Assembly: GCA_029448655.1 (NCBI GenBank) | Contig: JACCLO010000012.1 | Location: 186,001 to 250,000 of the forward strand | DNA from: Wolfiporia cocos | Lineage: Eukaryota; Basidiomycota; Agaricomycetes; Polyporales; Phaeolaceae | Length of the DNA stretch: 64,000 nucleotides | Reading direction: 5' to 3' | Shown: piece after piece, positions 11,023-21,148 of the stretch | Position numbering within the stretch: the first letter of the stretch is position 1 | How the letters are laid out: each line of letters starts with the position of its first letter | Notes under the pieces: generated by a model | What the model saw: only the letters and a program-made list of their open reading frames with translations | Told to the model about the DNA's origin: nothing | Database searches by the model: none | Made by a program: the position numbers and the translations under genes

Positions 11023-11922
11023 TCAGCTTATTGCTATTAAGTCCTCTTCTACCGAAGTAGAAGCACCCACCTTCTTGTCAGAAGGGGGTGTGTGCCCGTA
11101 GTTGAAAGAGATGTCCAGTAGGGCAATCTCTTTTACAATGTCCGCTATCCTAGTATCTATACTATGGAAAGAGACCTGTCCGATTCTTTTACAGTCCTTC
11201 ACCATAATTCTCCAGCTTCTGTTTGTTATCCTCCTATGGTGAGCATGATCCTCTACGTTATCTATCAAATCCTCTAATTGTACTACCATATCATGAAATT
11301 TCTTATCGTAGTAGATATCGAAATTTTGGTAATTAGGGGGGTGATTGGCGATGGGGATGAGGCGCTCTAAGGTGGATGTGAGCAATGGCATCACATGCTC
11401 CAGTGACTTGAGCTGCTTCTTCTTAGCGAAGAGCAGGGTCGGAGCAAGGGTGCCGTGAATTGCGAGGACAGTGGGTCCCTGCACCGGATCGGAGAGGTGG
11501 AGGGCCAGAGGCTTGGGACGGTTTTTCTTTTCGGCTATGCGTTTGTTCAGTTTGGCGTGGGCCAATAGGAGTTTGTTAAGCTCCCACTGACGCATTAGGT
11601 CTTCCATCAAATGTATCGATAGTTCGAGAAGCTCGTCGGGTGACTGTTCCCGTGGGGTATACTTAGGTGGGGAAGGGGCTCTACATCGGGGCTTCCCGAG
11701 GTCGGCAATATGCTTGGGTAGATGGGTGGGAATCTCCCAGAGGTGGAGTTTCCCGGTGTAATCTTCCTTGACAGGAAGAGTATACATCGGTTCCGGATCG
11801 GGACTTGTGATCCGGGTGCTAAGCGAAGGTGGACCCATGCGGTCGATAAGGCTTCGCTTGGCGGGCTTAGTGTAAGGGGCATTGGAAGAACCCCGGGTAC
11901 AACGGTTGTTGGCATGAGGCAT
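11023..11922 (-). CDS. D ORF1, intact extra ORF upstream of gag
   Basis: 299 residues, the same length as A ORF1 from its matching start (MP...). N-terminal basic segment (TRGSSNAPYTKPAKRSL), then the block YTLPVKEDYTGKLHLWEIP, which is identical in A, C and D. A proline-rich linker follows, then a Leu/Lys-rich helix (LNKLLLAHAKLNKRI), and a C-terminal helical part with QLEDLIDNV and ITNRSWRIM. No signal peptide or membrane segment. It lies between the leader and gag. It is the only intact coding frame of D, although D gag and pol carry stops. I do not recognise the family; a nucleic-acid-binding or particle-assembly role would only be a guess from the basic charge. Confidence 0.7.
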   Translation of the reverse strand: MPHANNRCTRGSSNAPYTKPAKRSLIDRMGPPSLSTRITSPDPEPMYTLPVKEDYTGKLHLWEIPTHLPKHIADLGKPRCRAPSPPKYTPREQSPDELLELSIHLMEDLMRQWELNKLLLAHAKLNKRIAEKKNRPKPLALHLSDPVQGPTVLAIHGTLAPTLLFAKKKQLKSLEHVMPLLTSTLERLIPIANHPPNYQNFDIYYDKKFHDMVVQLEDLIDNVEDHAHHRRITNRSWRIMVKDCKRIGQVSFHSIDTRIADIVKEIALLDISFNYGHTPPSDKKVGASTSVEEDLIAIS

Positions 11923-12126
11923 GATCTAGCAGCGGCAGCAGCATGAGTGTTTTGCAACACTCAGTGGTCGAGAACAGGAAATGTGAAAAAACGGGGGTTC
12001 CTTGTCAGGAACGTGGAAGTGGTACTCTAAGGCTAGTCTTCATAGTTGCATGCGGAGACTCAGTGGCAAATGCCAAGGATATTTACATGATGTGGCACGG
12101 AGTGCTCATAGTCAGAGGTGCCTACT
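11923..12126 (-). other. D leader, second part
   Basis: On the minus strand AGTAGGCACCTCTGAC continues the D leader after F: the same joint reads GGAGTCGGCGCCTCTGAC uninterrupted in element A near 25577. This proves that F lies inside D. Confidence 0.75.
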
Positions 12127-12339
12127 TAACACAAGATAACACTTACTTGTAATAGTTGCTTGGTTTGCTGGTTAGGCAGGATAGTTGTAAGAGTTAAGCA
12201 GGATATGCGGAGTGCTCGTAGTATGAATGCAATGAATAGAACTGAGGCAATAGCGCTCAGCAAGTCTAGTATACATGATAAATACGACCCCTAACACTAC
12301 GTATTAGGTAATACAATATCCGTATTCATATGTACAAGT

Positions 12340-12909
12340 TGTCACAGACTTACTGTCTGTGCGACCCCTGGGCTCAGGGGGGATCCATACAGGCCTACAG
12401 GCGAGGCCATGAGGCAACAGCCAGCGGTGAGCGCAGAGGCTACGTGGGATAGGGCATCCCCCATTCCTAGTGTACGCCGACATAGTTGCTAACCTCACAG
12501 ACAAGGTAGGAGAGATACGGGCCCCGGGCCAGGAGATCACACAGCGATAAGCAAGAAAGGGGATATACCCATTGACGAGAATCTGAGAGATGGGGTGTAA
12601 GCCCACATCTCGACGTAATATATACATGACGATTGTAACTACGAGTCGTGCCCTAAAGTAATGGCCCGTGCGCATTATCTAAGAGGCACATGACAAGTAA
12701 CGTACATGTAACTACTGTGACCGTAACGTGTCCGTACCTGAGGCGCGCGCTACCCTACAGCGCTAAACTACTGAGTCAGATGATCTAGATGGCGAAGAGG
12801 AGACGCTGGAGGTGGCTGAGGGTCAGGAAGGCGCGCGCGCACCTAGCGGCGCCTGTGAATACCAATAGCGAGGGATGTACAGATACCCCCCCAGGAGTGA
12901 TCCGTGACA
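12340..12909 (-). repeat. T1 LTR copy 1 (functional 3' LTR)
   Basis: TGTCACAGACTTACTG...GATCCGTGACA. Followed on the right by TTACCCCCCCTCC, which is the polypurine tract (GGAGGGGGGGTAA) read on the minus strand. Confidence 0.92.
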
Positions 12910-13693
12910 TTACCCCCCCTCCGAAAAAACGTCGTCTCTGACGTTGGTCCTACGACATCCCTTCCTGTTGGTTAATAGAGATCCCGGCACTGCTGGGCCG
13001 GCACCACCCGTCACTATCGCAGCAGGGAGCACCCGGGATTTCTGACGGTCCGTCCGTCGGAGAGGGTTGAAGAGAAAAGGGCGCGCGCTGGTGGGGACGC
13101 CAACCCAGCGCGGCACCGAGCTTGCCAAAGGCTCACCGAGTAGAGAGGGACAGCGTTGTAGCTAGATTTTTTGTTGTAGTTTTCGTGGCCAGCAAGGATC
13201 GCTCCCAGCCACTACTCACTGTGGGTGTCCGTCACCCGCGTCCGTCATACCCAAAGGCCGATTCTGTTGGCGTCGTGTCCATAGTCATCGCGTTGACCGG
13301 TCGTTGTGGGGTTGAGTACCCTTGCGGGACTCTTCGCATACCCACGGGTCATCAGTTCTTGAGTTATCCCCGCCGCCCAGGGGTAAGTGGTCAGACTGCA
13401 CTGTGCCTCCACACGCGCGTACATTCCCTTTGCAGGGGTGACGGCGGCGGGCCCTGAACGCGGCTTACGTCGATCGACCCCGGCTACCTTACGTTCGAAG
13501 GGGGCGGTCTTGTTTCTTCACTCCCTATGGTCGCTTTGCCTGGGTTGATGCTTCGTGGGGGCTCGTAAGACTACGGACCGACGGCGCTTCTACCGTCGGC
13601 TGCCCCGCCGCATCGCCATGGCGACCTATAGGTGGAAACCCTTCGGCCCCAACGCATGTGCGCCGGAGGGGAAGGTAAATATCTCTCAGATTA
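12910..13693 (-). other. T1 internal region, copy 1
   Basis: 784 bp, non-coding. PPT at 12910-12925; PBS at 13681-13692 (minus strand AATCTGAGAGAT), complementary to the LTR at 13934-13945. Short open frames here are not conserved in T2 and are not called. Confidence 0.8.
13578..13599 (-). ncRNA. Conserved hairpin in the T1 leader
   Basis: The 7-bp stem CCGACGG/CCGTCGG encloses the loop CGCTTCTA; the second copy is at 14932-14953. T2 has the same loop with the stem CCGTCGG/CCGACGG (62358-62379), so the stem is kept by a compensatory swap. It lies about 95 nt from the PBS in the transcript leader, where packaging signals of retroelements are often found. Confidence 0.55.
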
Positions 13694-14263
13694 TGTCACA
13701 GACTTACTGTCTGTGCGACCCCTGGGCTCAGGGGGGATCCATACAGGCCTACAGGCGAGGCCATGAGGCAACAGCCAGCGGTGAGCGCAGAGGCTACGTG
13801 GGATAGGGCATCCCCCATTCCTAGTGTACGCCGACATAGTTGCTAACCTCACAGACAAGGTAGGAGAGATACGGGCCCCGGGCCAGGAGATCACACAGCG
13901 ATAAGCAAGAAAGGGGATATACCCATTGACGAGAATCTGAGAGATGGGGTGTAAGCCCACATCTCGACGTAATATATACATGACGATTGTAACTACGAGT
14001 CGTGCCCTAAAGTAATGGCCCGTGCGCATTATCTAAGAGGCACATGACAAGTAACGTACATGTAACTACTGTGACCGTAACGTGTCCGTACCTGAGGCGC
14101 GCGCTACCCTACAGCGCTAAACTACTGAGTCAGATGATCTAGATGGCGAAGAGGAGACGCTGGAGGTGGCTGAGGGTCAGGAAGGCGCGCGCGCACCTAG
14201 CGGCGCCTGTGAATACCAATAGCGAGGGATGTACAGATACCCCCCCAGGAGTGATCCGTGACA
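13694..14263 (-). repeat. T1 LTR copy 2 (middle)
   Basis: 570 bp, same sequence as copies 1 and 3 by eye. It serves both internal regions and has no TSD of its own. Confidence 0.92.
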
Positions 14264-15047
14264 TTACCCCCCCTCCGAAAAAACGTCGTCTCTGACGTTG
14301 GTCCTACGACATCCCTTCCTGTTGGTTAATAGAGATCCCGGCACTGCTGGGCCGGCACCACCCGTCACTATCGCAGCAGGGAGCACCCGGGATTTCTGAC
14401 GGTCCGTCCGTCGGAGAGGGTTGAAGAGAAAAGGGCGCGCGCTGGTGGGGACGCCAACCCAGCGCGGCACCGAGCTTGCCAAAGGCTCACCGAGTAGAGA
14501 GGGACAGCGTTGTAGCTAGATTTTTTGTTGTAGTTTTCGTGGCCAGCAAGGATCGCTCCCAGCCACTACTCACTGTGGGTGTCCGTCACCCGCGTCCGTC
14601 ATACCCAAAGGCCGATTCTGTTGGCGTCGTGTCCATAGTCATCGCGTTGACCGGTCGTTGTGGGGTTGAGTACCCTTGCGGGACTCTTCGCATACCCACG
14701 GGTCATCAGTTCTTGAGTTATCCCCGCCGCCCAGGGGTAAGTGGTCAGACTGCACTGTGCCTCCACACGCGCGTACATTCCCTTTGCAGGGGTGACGGCG
14801 GCGGGCCCTGAACGCGGCTTACGTCGATCGACCCCGGCTACCTTACGTTCGAAGGGGGCGGTCTTGTTTCTTCACTCCCTATGGTCGCTTTGCCTGGGTT
14901 GATGCTTCGTGGGGGCTCGTAAGACTACGGACCGACGGCGCTTCTACCGTCGGCTGCCCCGCCGCATCGCCATGGCGACCTATAGGTGGAAACCCTTCGG
15001 CCCCAACGCATGTGCGCCGGAGGGGAAGGTAAATATCTCTCAGATTA
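14264..15047 (-). other. T1 internal region, copy 2
   Basis: Repeat of 12910-13693 with PBS at 15035-15046 and hairpin at 14932-14953. Confidence 0.85.
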
Positions 15048-15617
15048 TGTCACAGACTTACTGTCTGTGCGACCCCTGGGCTCAGGGGGGATCCATACAG
15101 GCCTACAGGCGAGGCCATGAGGCAACAGCCAGCGGTGAGCGCAGAGGCTACGTGGGATAGGGCATCCCCCATTCCTAGTGTACGCCGACATAGTTGCTAA
15201 CCTCACAGACAAGGTAGGAGAGATACGGGCCCCGGGCCAGGAGATCACACAGCGATAAGCAAGAAAGGGGATATACCCATTGACGAGAATCTGAGAGATG
15301 GGGTGTAAGCCCACATCTCGACGTAATATATACATGACGATTGTAACTACGAGTCGTGCCCTAAAGTAATGGCCCGTGCGCATTATCTAAGAGGCACATG
15401 ACAAGTAACGTACATGTAACTACTGTGACCGTAACGTGTCCGTACCTGAGGCGCGCGCTACCCTACAGCGCTAAACTACTGAGTCAGATGATCTAGATGG
15501 CGAAGAGGAGACGCTGGAGGTGGCTGAGGGTCAGGAAGGCGCGCGCGCACCTAGCGGCGCCTGTGAATACCAATAGCGAGGGATGTACAGATACCCCCCC
15601 AGGAGTGATCCGTGACA
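15048..15617 (-). repeat. T1 LTR copy 3 (functional 5' LTR)
   Basis: 570 bp. On the minus strand TATATATTACG is followed by the palindrome GATGTGGGCTTACACCCCATC and the primer stretch ATCTCTCAGATT (15288-15299), about 33 nt after the TATA start. Confidence 0.9.
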
Positions 15618-16020
15618 CAAGTCCCCAGATACCTAAGTACTGAGTAATACGTGTTAAATACATATGCCGATCAAAACCGGGATATAGAAAGGCGGTGTAG
15701 GCCGCACCAATGGTGTATATTGCGCTATGTCATTACTAAGACGGGGCGTGACCAAAGCCCGGTCCGCTGACATTGTTATGCTGACTGCTTTGGACGGAAT
15801 GTCCGATTGGCTAGGAATTAGACATGTGACTGATGGTAACTACTAGTGATAAGATAAGACCGTCGTTACGGGAGATAACGCGGCCATCATTCGGCATGTA
15901 TGCAACCTTTACTTATGAACCGTGATAAGCTAGTTATTGGCCTAGAAAGTCGTAGATAATTTGTAGAATTGCCAGAAAAATAGTAAGAAATATAGGGAAA
16001 CTAGGAGAATTCTTGTGACA

Positions 16021-16033
16021 TTACCCCCCCCTT
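16021..16033 (-). promoter_or_regulatory. F polypurine tract
   Basis: Minus-strand reading is AAGGGGGGGGTAA immediately before the 3' LTR, the plus-strand primer site. A and B have GAGGGGGTAA at the same place. Confidence 0.75.
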
Positions 16034-16109
16034 AGATTTCAACGACCCCGTTGAGAGTAGAAGTTGTGCTAGAGCCCACTGAAGGGTTAGACTTTACGAT
16101 TTTTCCACT

Positions 16110-17214
16110 TTATCGTCCCGTCGATCCAAAACCTTGGGTACCGTGCGTGGTTGGCTTGTTGAACTGCTCGTTGTAAGGACTGCTTCCATGAAGGTGAGGT
16201 CGAATTTCTTTCTCGAACTTTTCCTTCATCATGGATTCCTGGATTTCAGGTGTGATCGCTACTTCGCAAATTAGCTGAGCGACTCTGTCGCCTTTTTTTC
16301 ACTTGGTACGGGTCTCCGGTTAAGTTCATCAACATGACAAAGACTTCTCCGCGGTAGTCATGGTCTATTACTCCTGCAAGGACATCGATGCCCTTTTTTG
16401 CAGGTCCAGACCTTGGTGCTATCCGACCGTATGTCCCATAAGGAACTTTGACACGGATGTCGGTGGGGACCGTAGCAGACTTCCATGAATTAATCAAGAT
16501 GTCCTGCGTGGCATACAAGTCGTAGCCGATTGCATTGGTTGTTCCCCTGGTCGGTAACTTTCCATTGACTCCTACTTCGATTTCCAAGTCTTCGTTGAAT
16601 TCAACGTCGGAGTGTACCCATTGGCCTGTGAAAGGGTCGCGCTTGTAGTACACTTTTGGTTCGTTCGGATCAATGTCATCGCGATATTGGGGCCAGTCAT
16701 CGGGCCAGACACATGTGTCTGAGTCCCAGTCAGCTGAGTCAGGGTCGAAGACGGCTACGGTTTGCCGTGTTCCGCCGAGTCGAGTTGATCGGCGAAGGGG
16801 TTGATTTGGATCGGTACTTAGGCTTGAATATTTTGCCTTGTACTCGTCCAGAATCTCCTTGGCGTTAGTCAGGTTTTCCTCAATTTCCCACATGTCCTCT
16901 GCAGGTCCAGTGCCTTTCCAATGGATAAGGTATTCCCACCGGCCACGTCGGTTACGATGGTCGAGAATGGCTTCCACTTCCCATTCTTCTGGGTCTTCCA
17001 TTTCCGTTGGCTTGTCAGCCGTGGGGGAATGACTTTTCTGACCTTCGATGGTTGATTCCTTGTACATGACTAATTTTGAAGCGTGGAACACAGGGTGATA
17101 AGCCCTATATTGTGCATCCATGTACACTTTGAATGTTACCGGTCCCAGTTTTTCCGTAATTCGGAATGGGCCAATGTAGCATGGGGCTAGACTCCTTTCG
17201 GTGTCTTGCCAACT
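16110..17214 (-). pseudogene. pol: F pol C-terminus: chromodomain and dUTPase
   Basis: The minus frame shows the end of integrase (YRAYHPVFHASKL), a chromodomain (EEWEVEAILDHR...YLIHWKGTG...MWEIEENL) and a trimeric-type dUTPase: motif 1 AIGYDLYA, motif 2 GRIAPRSGPA, motif 3 GVIDHDYRGE. Motif 4 (GDRVAQLI) and motif 5 (GFGSTG) are present but lie one frame further after an A7 run near 16295, so the open frame ends early. The stop of the restored frame would be near 16110. The chromodomain should target insertion to chromatin; dUTPase should keep uracil out of cDNA. In this copy the motif 5 Arg is not visible. Confidence 0.8.
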
Positions 17215-18003
17215 TCACACGTCCACAAGTACTTTGTCGCCTACTTTAAAAGGTAAGACTTGCTTCTTTTGGTCATAATACCAGGTCCATCTTTCGGCTG
17301 CAATTTTCATTGCTGCCTTAGCTTTTTCTTGTGCGGAGAACCGTGTGTTTGCAATCTCAACTAAGTCTTCATTTCGGCTTGGTTCGAAACTACTTGATCC
17401 TGCGATTGGATGACGACCTAATTCTACCAGAAATGGAGATTCCTTGGTCGTTTCGCTTGCCGCATTATTGTACGCAAATTCCGCCGTTGGCAGGAACTCC
17501 GCCCAGTTATCCTTTTGGTACATATTGATATAGCACCTCAGATACTGTTCGAGTATTTGGTTAACTCGTTCGGTTTGTCCGTCTGCCTGCGGGTGGTACG
17601 TGGTGGTCATCGACCTTTGAATTCCCAGCAGGAAACACCATTCGCCGAATAGTTTAGATGCGAATTGTGTCCCTCTGTCTGATACTATCTGTTTCGGCAA
17701 CCCATGTAAGGGATAAACCTTTTGATAAAGCATTGTAGCTAGGTCTTTCGTTGAGAAGGTGTTTTCGATTGGGAAGAACCTTGCTCTTTTGGTCAGCCGA
17801 TCCACTACGACCATGATTGCGTCATGCATTCCCGATGGGGGTAGCTGTGTAATCAGGTCTATTGTCACCACTTCCCATGGGCCTGACGGCACCGGTAGGG
17901 GTTGCAGGGGGCCATACGGCTTCTGCGGGTGGTTCTTCATACATTGGCATGTGTCACATCCATCTACATATTTTTGACGTAAACGAACATTCCGGGCCAC
18001 CAA
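17215..18003 (-). pseudogene. pol: F integrase
   Basis: The minus-strand frame carries the end of the zinc-binding domain (CDTCQCMK), the catalytic core with TIDLI, SDRGTQF and the glutamate in ADGQTERVNQ (D,D35E spacing), and the C-terminal domain FKVGDKVLVD. It ends at an in-frame TGA (17212-17214) where A has an Arg codon (DARSWQD), after which pol homology continues (SWQDTERS). Integrase joins cDNA to chromosomal DNA. Confidence 0.82.
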
Positions 18004-18933
18004 TAGTTGCGGCTCAGCAATTCGTACATTTTGTAATGCCCGAAGTGCCCAGCTGACTTGTGATCGTGATGATGCTCAACCACTTGCCGTCTGATGTCCG
18101 CTGGTGTAGCTGGAACGTAGACTTTGCCTCTTCGGAGGAGTAACCCTCCTTCGTAGTTCCATTCTGATAGGTCCTTCTTGAACTCGCGAGGGCTGGATGA
18201 GAGCAGCTCCTTGTAGTCCTTCGTGACCTTGTCGTCTAGCAACACTTTGCGAATCTCTCGGAGTATCGATTCATCTTCTGATTGTGGGGCAGCATGGGAG
18301 GTATCAAGAGCCATTGCCATGAACTCTTGCTCAAACCACTCAGGTTTCAGAAGAACCTGGTCGCGGTTATCAAGATCCATCCCCTCCTCATGGTCTGGCC
18401 GCCTGGACAGAGGATCCGCTGTTAGCATTGTTTTGCCAGGTTTGTGCTTCATCTGGAAGTTGAAGCGTGAGAGGTACAGTGCCCAACGGGCTTGTTGTCT
18501 CATTAGTTTTTGTGCCGTTTTGAAATAGGTCAGGTTCAGATGATCCGACCATATCTCAAATTTTTCAGGGTGTCCCTCTAGGTAGTGTCGCCACTCCTCT
18601 AGGGCCCTGATTACAGCCAACATTTCCTTGTCGTAGATCTCGTAGTTCCTTTCCAAGGCACTTAGCGACTTGCTATAGTATGCCACGGGGTGGAATTTTT
18701 TATCCATAGGATCTAACTGAGATAGTACTGCTCCGGTTGCGAAGTCTGATGCATCCGTTTCTACGTGGAAAGGCTGATCGTGCGACGGGATTCAAAGCAC
18801 AGGCGCTTTGGTAAATGCTTCCTTTAGTGTTTGGAAGGCGTTTTCCTGCTCGGCGTCCCAATGCCAAGCTTCTGACTTTTTGGTCAGCGTGGTGAGTGGT
18901 TTGGCTATTTTTGAGAAACCCTCTATGAATCAC
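17964..18933 (-). pseudogene. pol: F RNase H and integrase zinc domain
   Basis: The frame to 18707 starts at DKKFHPVAYYSK and includes RNase H residues E (YDKEMLAVIRALEEW) and D (EIWSDHLNLTYF), then the HHCC domain (VEHHHDHKSAGHFGHYKMYEL). Upstream on the minus strand the same frame continues through TDASDFATGAVLSQ, with TGA stops near 18793 (VL*IP) and 18936 (YR*F). Both stops align with Arg codons in A and B. Confidence 0.78.
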
Positions 18934-19094
18934 CTATAGAAATTGGCGAATCCAAGGAAGGCTTGAACCTCTTTGACCTTGGTAGGTCTAGGCCAGTCCT
19001 GAACTCTGGCGTACTTCTTCGGATCCATCATGATTTTTCCATTAGAAATGATCATTCCTAGGTATTCGATGGAAGACTGTTCGAAAAAGCACTT
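18934..19094 (-). pseudogene. pol: F RT thumb region
   Basis: The minus frame reads KCFFEQSSIEYLGMIIS...VKEVQAFLGFANFYR, matching the end of RT in A and B. The upstream part is separated by the solo LTR at 19095-19577. Confidence 0.75.
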
Positions 19095-19577
19095 TGTCAC
19101 AACATTTTCGTGCATTACTTTCTTTACGCTTATACCGGGAGTCGAACCCTCGACTCCTGGGTATATCAACATGTGACTTACTTCTTTAGTGCACATGACT
19201 TACATTGTAGCTAGCGCGCGGCTATCCTTACTTACATCATCGCTTACTTAATAGTTCTAGGTCTTGTCTATTAGGCGCGTGCGCACAGGCCACGTCACTT
19301 TAGGGCAAGGGTATCTACTTAGGATTAGAACGTCACCCAGATGTACTTAAGCTTGACAAGTCTGAGGCGTTTACCTCAGACTTTGCAATCCGTTCATGGG
19401 GTTTGGGCCCCCTTACTCAGTACCTCTCTGCTGCGCTACATAAGACCGCTAGTCTGTGACCTCGACTACCTCGTCTTCATCAACCTTCGGTATCGCGTTG
19501 GACCTGGAGGCTTGGATGTTAGAGGTTGGAGATATATTGAGCAGGGCGTTAGTTGGGACATCGCTAAGTTCGCGACA
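19095..19577 (+). repeat. Solo LTR in F RT
   Basis: TGTCACAACATTTTCG...GTTCGCGACA, TSD CACTT (19090-19094, 19578-19582). Same family start as 63946. The palindrome GTCTGAGGCGTTTACCTCAGAC shows plus orientation. The terminal GTGACA has decayed to GCGACA. Confidence 0.88.
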
Positions 19578-19582
19578 CACTT

Positions 19583-20272
19583 TTTGGGCTTCGCGTATAA
19601 GTCCGAGTCCTTTAGGGTTTGGAGAACCCCTTTGGTAAGTCACCGATGTTCCTCCATGTCATTCCCGAAAATCAAGATGTCATCAAGATAGACAACCACC
19701 TTGCCGGTTCGAATGAATGGGGCAAGGATTGAATTCATCATTGCCTGGAATGTTGCGGGGGCGTTGCAGAAACCGAAATACATTACCGTTGCCTCGTATA
19801 GTCCACGGTGTGTAATAAACGCCGTCTTCCATTCATCACCTTCCTTGATGCGGACATTATTATATTCCCATCTAAGGTCAATTTTGGTGAAGATGGTCGC
19901 ATGGGACAGTTGATTGATGAGGTCATCAATCCGAGGTATCGGATAACGATTTTTTATGGTTATTTCATTTAGCCTCCTGTAATCAACGACCATCCGCAGT
20001 CCTCCATCCTTTTTATGGACAAAGAAGACCGGGGATGCCATTGGACTTTCAGATGGTTGAATGTAACCCTTCCGTAGTTCGGTGTCTATCCACTCATCCA
20101 AGCTATTACACTCTTGGGGAGACATTTTGTATGGTTTTACCAGTGGTGGAAGCTGCACATCTGGTTCCAGCACTATGGCGTGATCCCAGGGCTTCTGTTC
20201 CGGCATCCTCTCTGACGCCTTTTGTGAGAACACCATTGGCCCATACTCTTGGTATTGTTCGGGCACTAACGA
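19583..20272 (-). pseudogene. pol: F RT catalytic part
   Basis: The minus frame reads RT with [48 protein letters not shown] and the catalytic [13 protein letters not shown]. An in-frame TGA follows EHR near 19641 (A has Arg there) and another precedes [12 protein letters not shown] at 20270-20272. Beyond EHR the sequence still reads DLYAKPKKC up to the LTR. Confidence 0.82.
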
Positions 20273-21143
20273 TCACCATTTTTCCAGGTCGATCGATGGT
20301 GTTTCATTCTCATGGTCGTCTGCTTCTTCGAGGTCTTTGTCAAGTACCTCTGCTACCAGCTGTGTCAGCAGGTTCATTTCTTCGTCGTCAAGGGTTGACA
20401 CCCAAGTGATCAAAGGATTTTTGGGGTCCTCCTCTCCTAATATGTCCACGGGAGTGTCCCAAATCGAATTTATTTCGATGATTTCCTTTTCTGGGAGTTC
20501 AACTGCTTCCTCCTCAGAAGGGCGGTTACCCTTTCTTCTGGCGTGGGGTTGGTCGTGTGAGCAGCAGGAATATTCCATTTCTCCTTTCCGCCAATCAAAG
20601 GTCGGATTGTGGAGATGCAGCCAGTCATAGCCAAGGATTAGGTCTGGTTCTAGGTGCATGACTGTCAGACCTATTTTTTCCTTGTGTGTGCCATGTTGCA
20701 TGAAAGCTTTTACTGATTGCATTAAGCGGCCAGCGACGTTGTTAGTTCCGTCTGCGTTCGTAACCGTAATGGGGAACGCTAGTTTGTCGGTGACCAGCTT
20801 ATCTTTATCGACCAATCGTTGTGATATGACCGATATGGTTGCACCGCTGTCGATTAAAGCCAGAGCCTGCACTTTTTGCCTGTATACCCAGAGTGTTACC
20901 TCAACACGGAATGATCGTGCGAAGTCACGCACATCGTTGCCAAAAATATGATACATTGACTCGAATACACTCTTTACAGCAGGTATGGGACTAAAACTAC
21001 AAGGGAGCACAAGTGGGCAGGTCATCACATGTGCTCGATGGGAAAACCCGAGGTAGATCCGCCGTGGATCCCAAGGGCGTTTGCGGAGTCGGCTATCCGC
21101 TGTCGAAGCCAGGGTAGATGTGCCCTGATGGAGTCGCCCGACA
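20273..21143 (-). pseudogene. pro: F aspartic protease
   Basis: The minus frame reads SFRVEVTLWVYRQKVQALALIDSGATISVIS with the catalytic DSG, then DLILGYDWLHLHNP, which fits a retropepsin-like fold. It ends in DLEKW followed by TGA. The N-terminal link to gag is interrupted by the LTR at 21149-22245. Protease would cut Gag and Pol in the particle. Confidence 0.8.
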
Positions 21144-21148
21144 GTGTA

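Larger units (their letters stand above)
12340..15617 (-). mobile_element. T1: TRIM-like element in LTR-internal-LTR-internal-LTR form
   Basis: Three 570-bp LTRs (12340-12909, 13694-14263, 15048-15617) alternate with two 784-bp internal regions (period 1354 bp). By eye the copies are identical. TSD CAAGT flanks the whole (12335-12339, 15618-15622), and the empty site is present in the F 5' LTR. No credible protein. PPT next to the left LTR and PBS next to the right LTR give minus orientation. A simple element would be 1924 bp. Confidence 0.92.
12127..16020 (-). repeat. 3' LTR of element F (interrupted by T1)
   Basis: On the minus strand it starts TGTCACAAGAATTC at 16020 and ends TTGTGTTA at 12127. 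Without T1 and one TSD it is about 611 bp, close to the 620 bp of the 5' LTR. It is preceded (minus strand) by F's polypurine tract at 16021-16033 and followed by TSD AGTAG. Confidence 0.88.

Noticed and set aside
13122..13457. 111-codon frame in the T1 internal region, present twice
   Set aside because: No similar frame in T2 at the same place; GC-rich sequence makes long open frames by chance.
12304..14029. Open frames of 60-125 codons repeated in T1 (for example 12304-12675 and 13691-14029)
   Set aside because: They lie in LTRs and across LTR borders, are not kept in T2, and repeat only because the DNA repeats.
12340..15617. Tandem array as a CRISPR or satellite
   Set aside because: The period is 1354 bp, units are LTR plus internal region, and a TSD flanks the whole.
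7153..16020. Two minus-strand elements sharing one LTR (D after F)
   Set aside because: TSD AGTAG at 1999-2003 and 12122-12126, and continuity of the D leader, show that F is inserted in D.
19117..19170. tRNA-like sequence (GGGAGTCGAACCCTCGACTCCTGGG)
   Set aside because: It has a T-loop-like GTCGAACC, but no A box, anticodon arm or acceptor stem could be fitted, and it lies inside a solo LTR.
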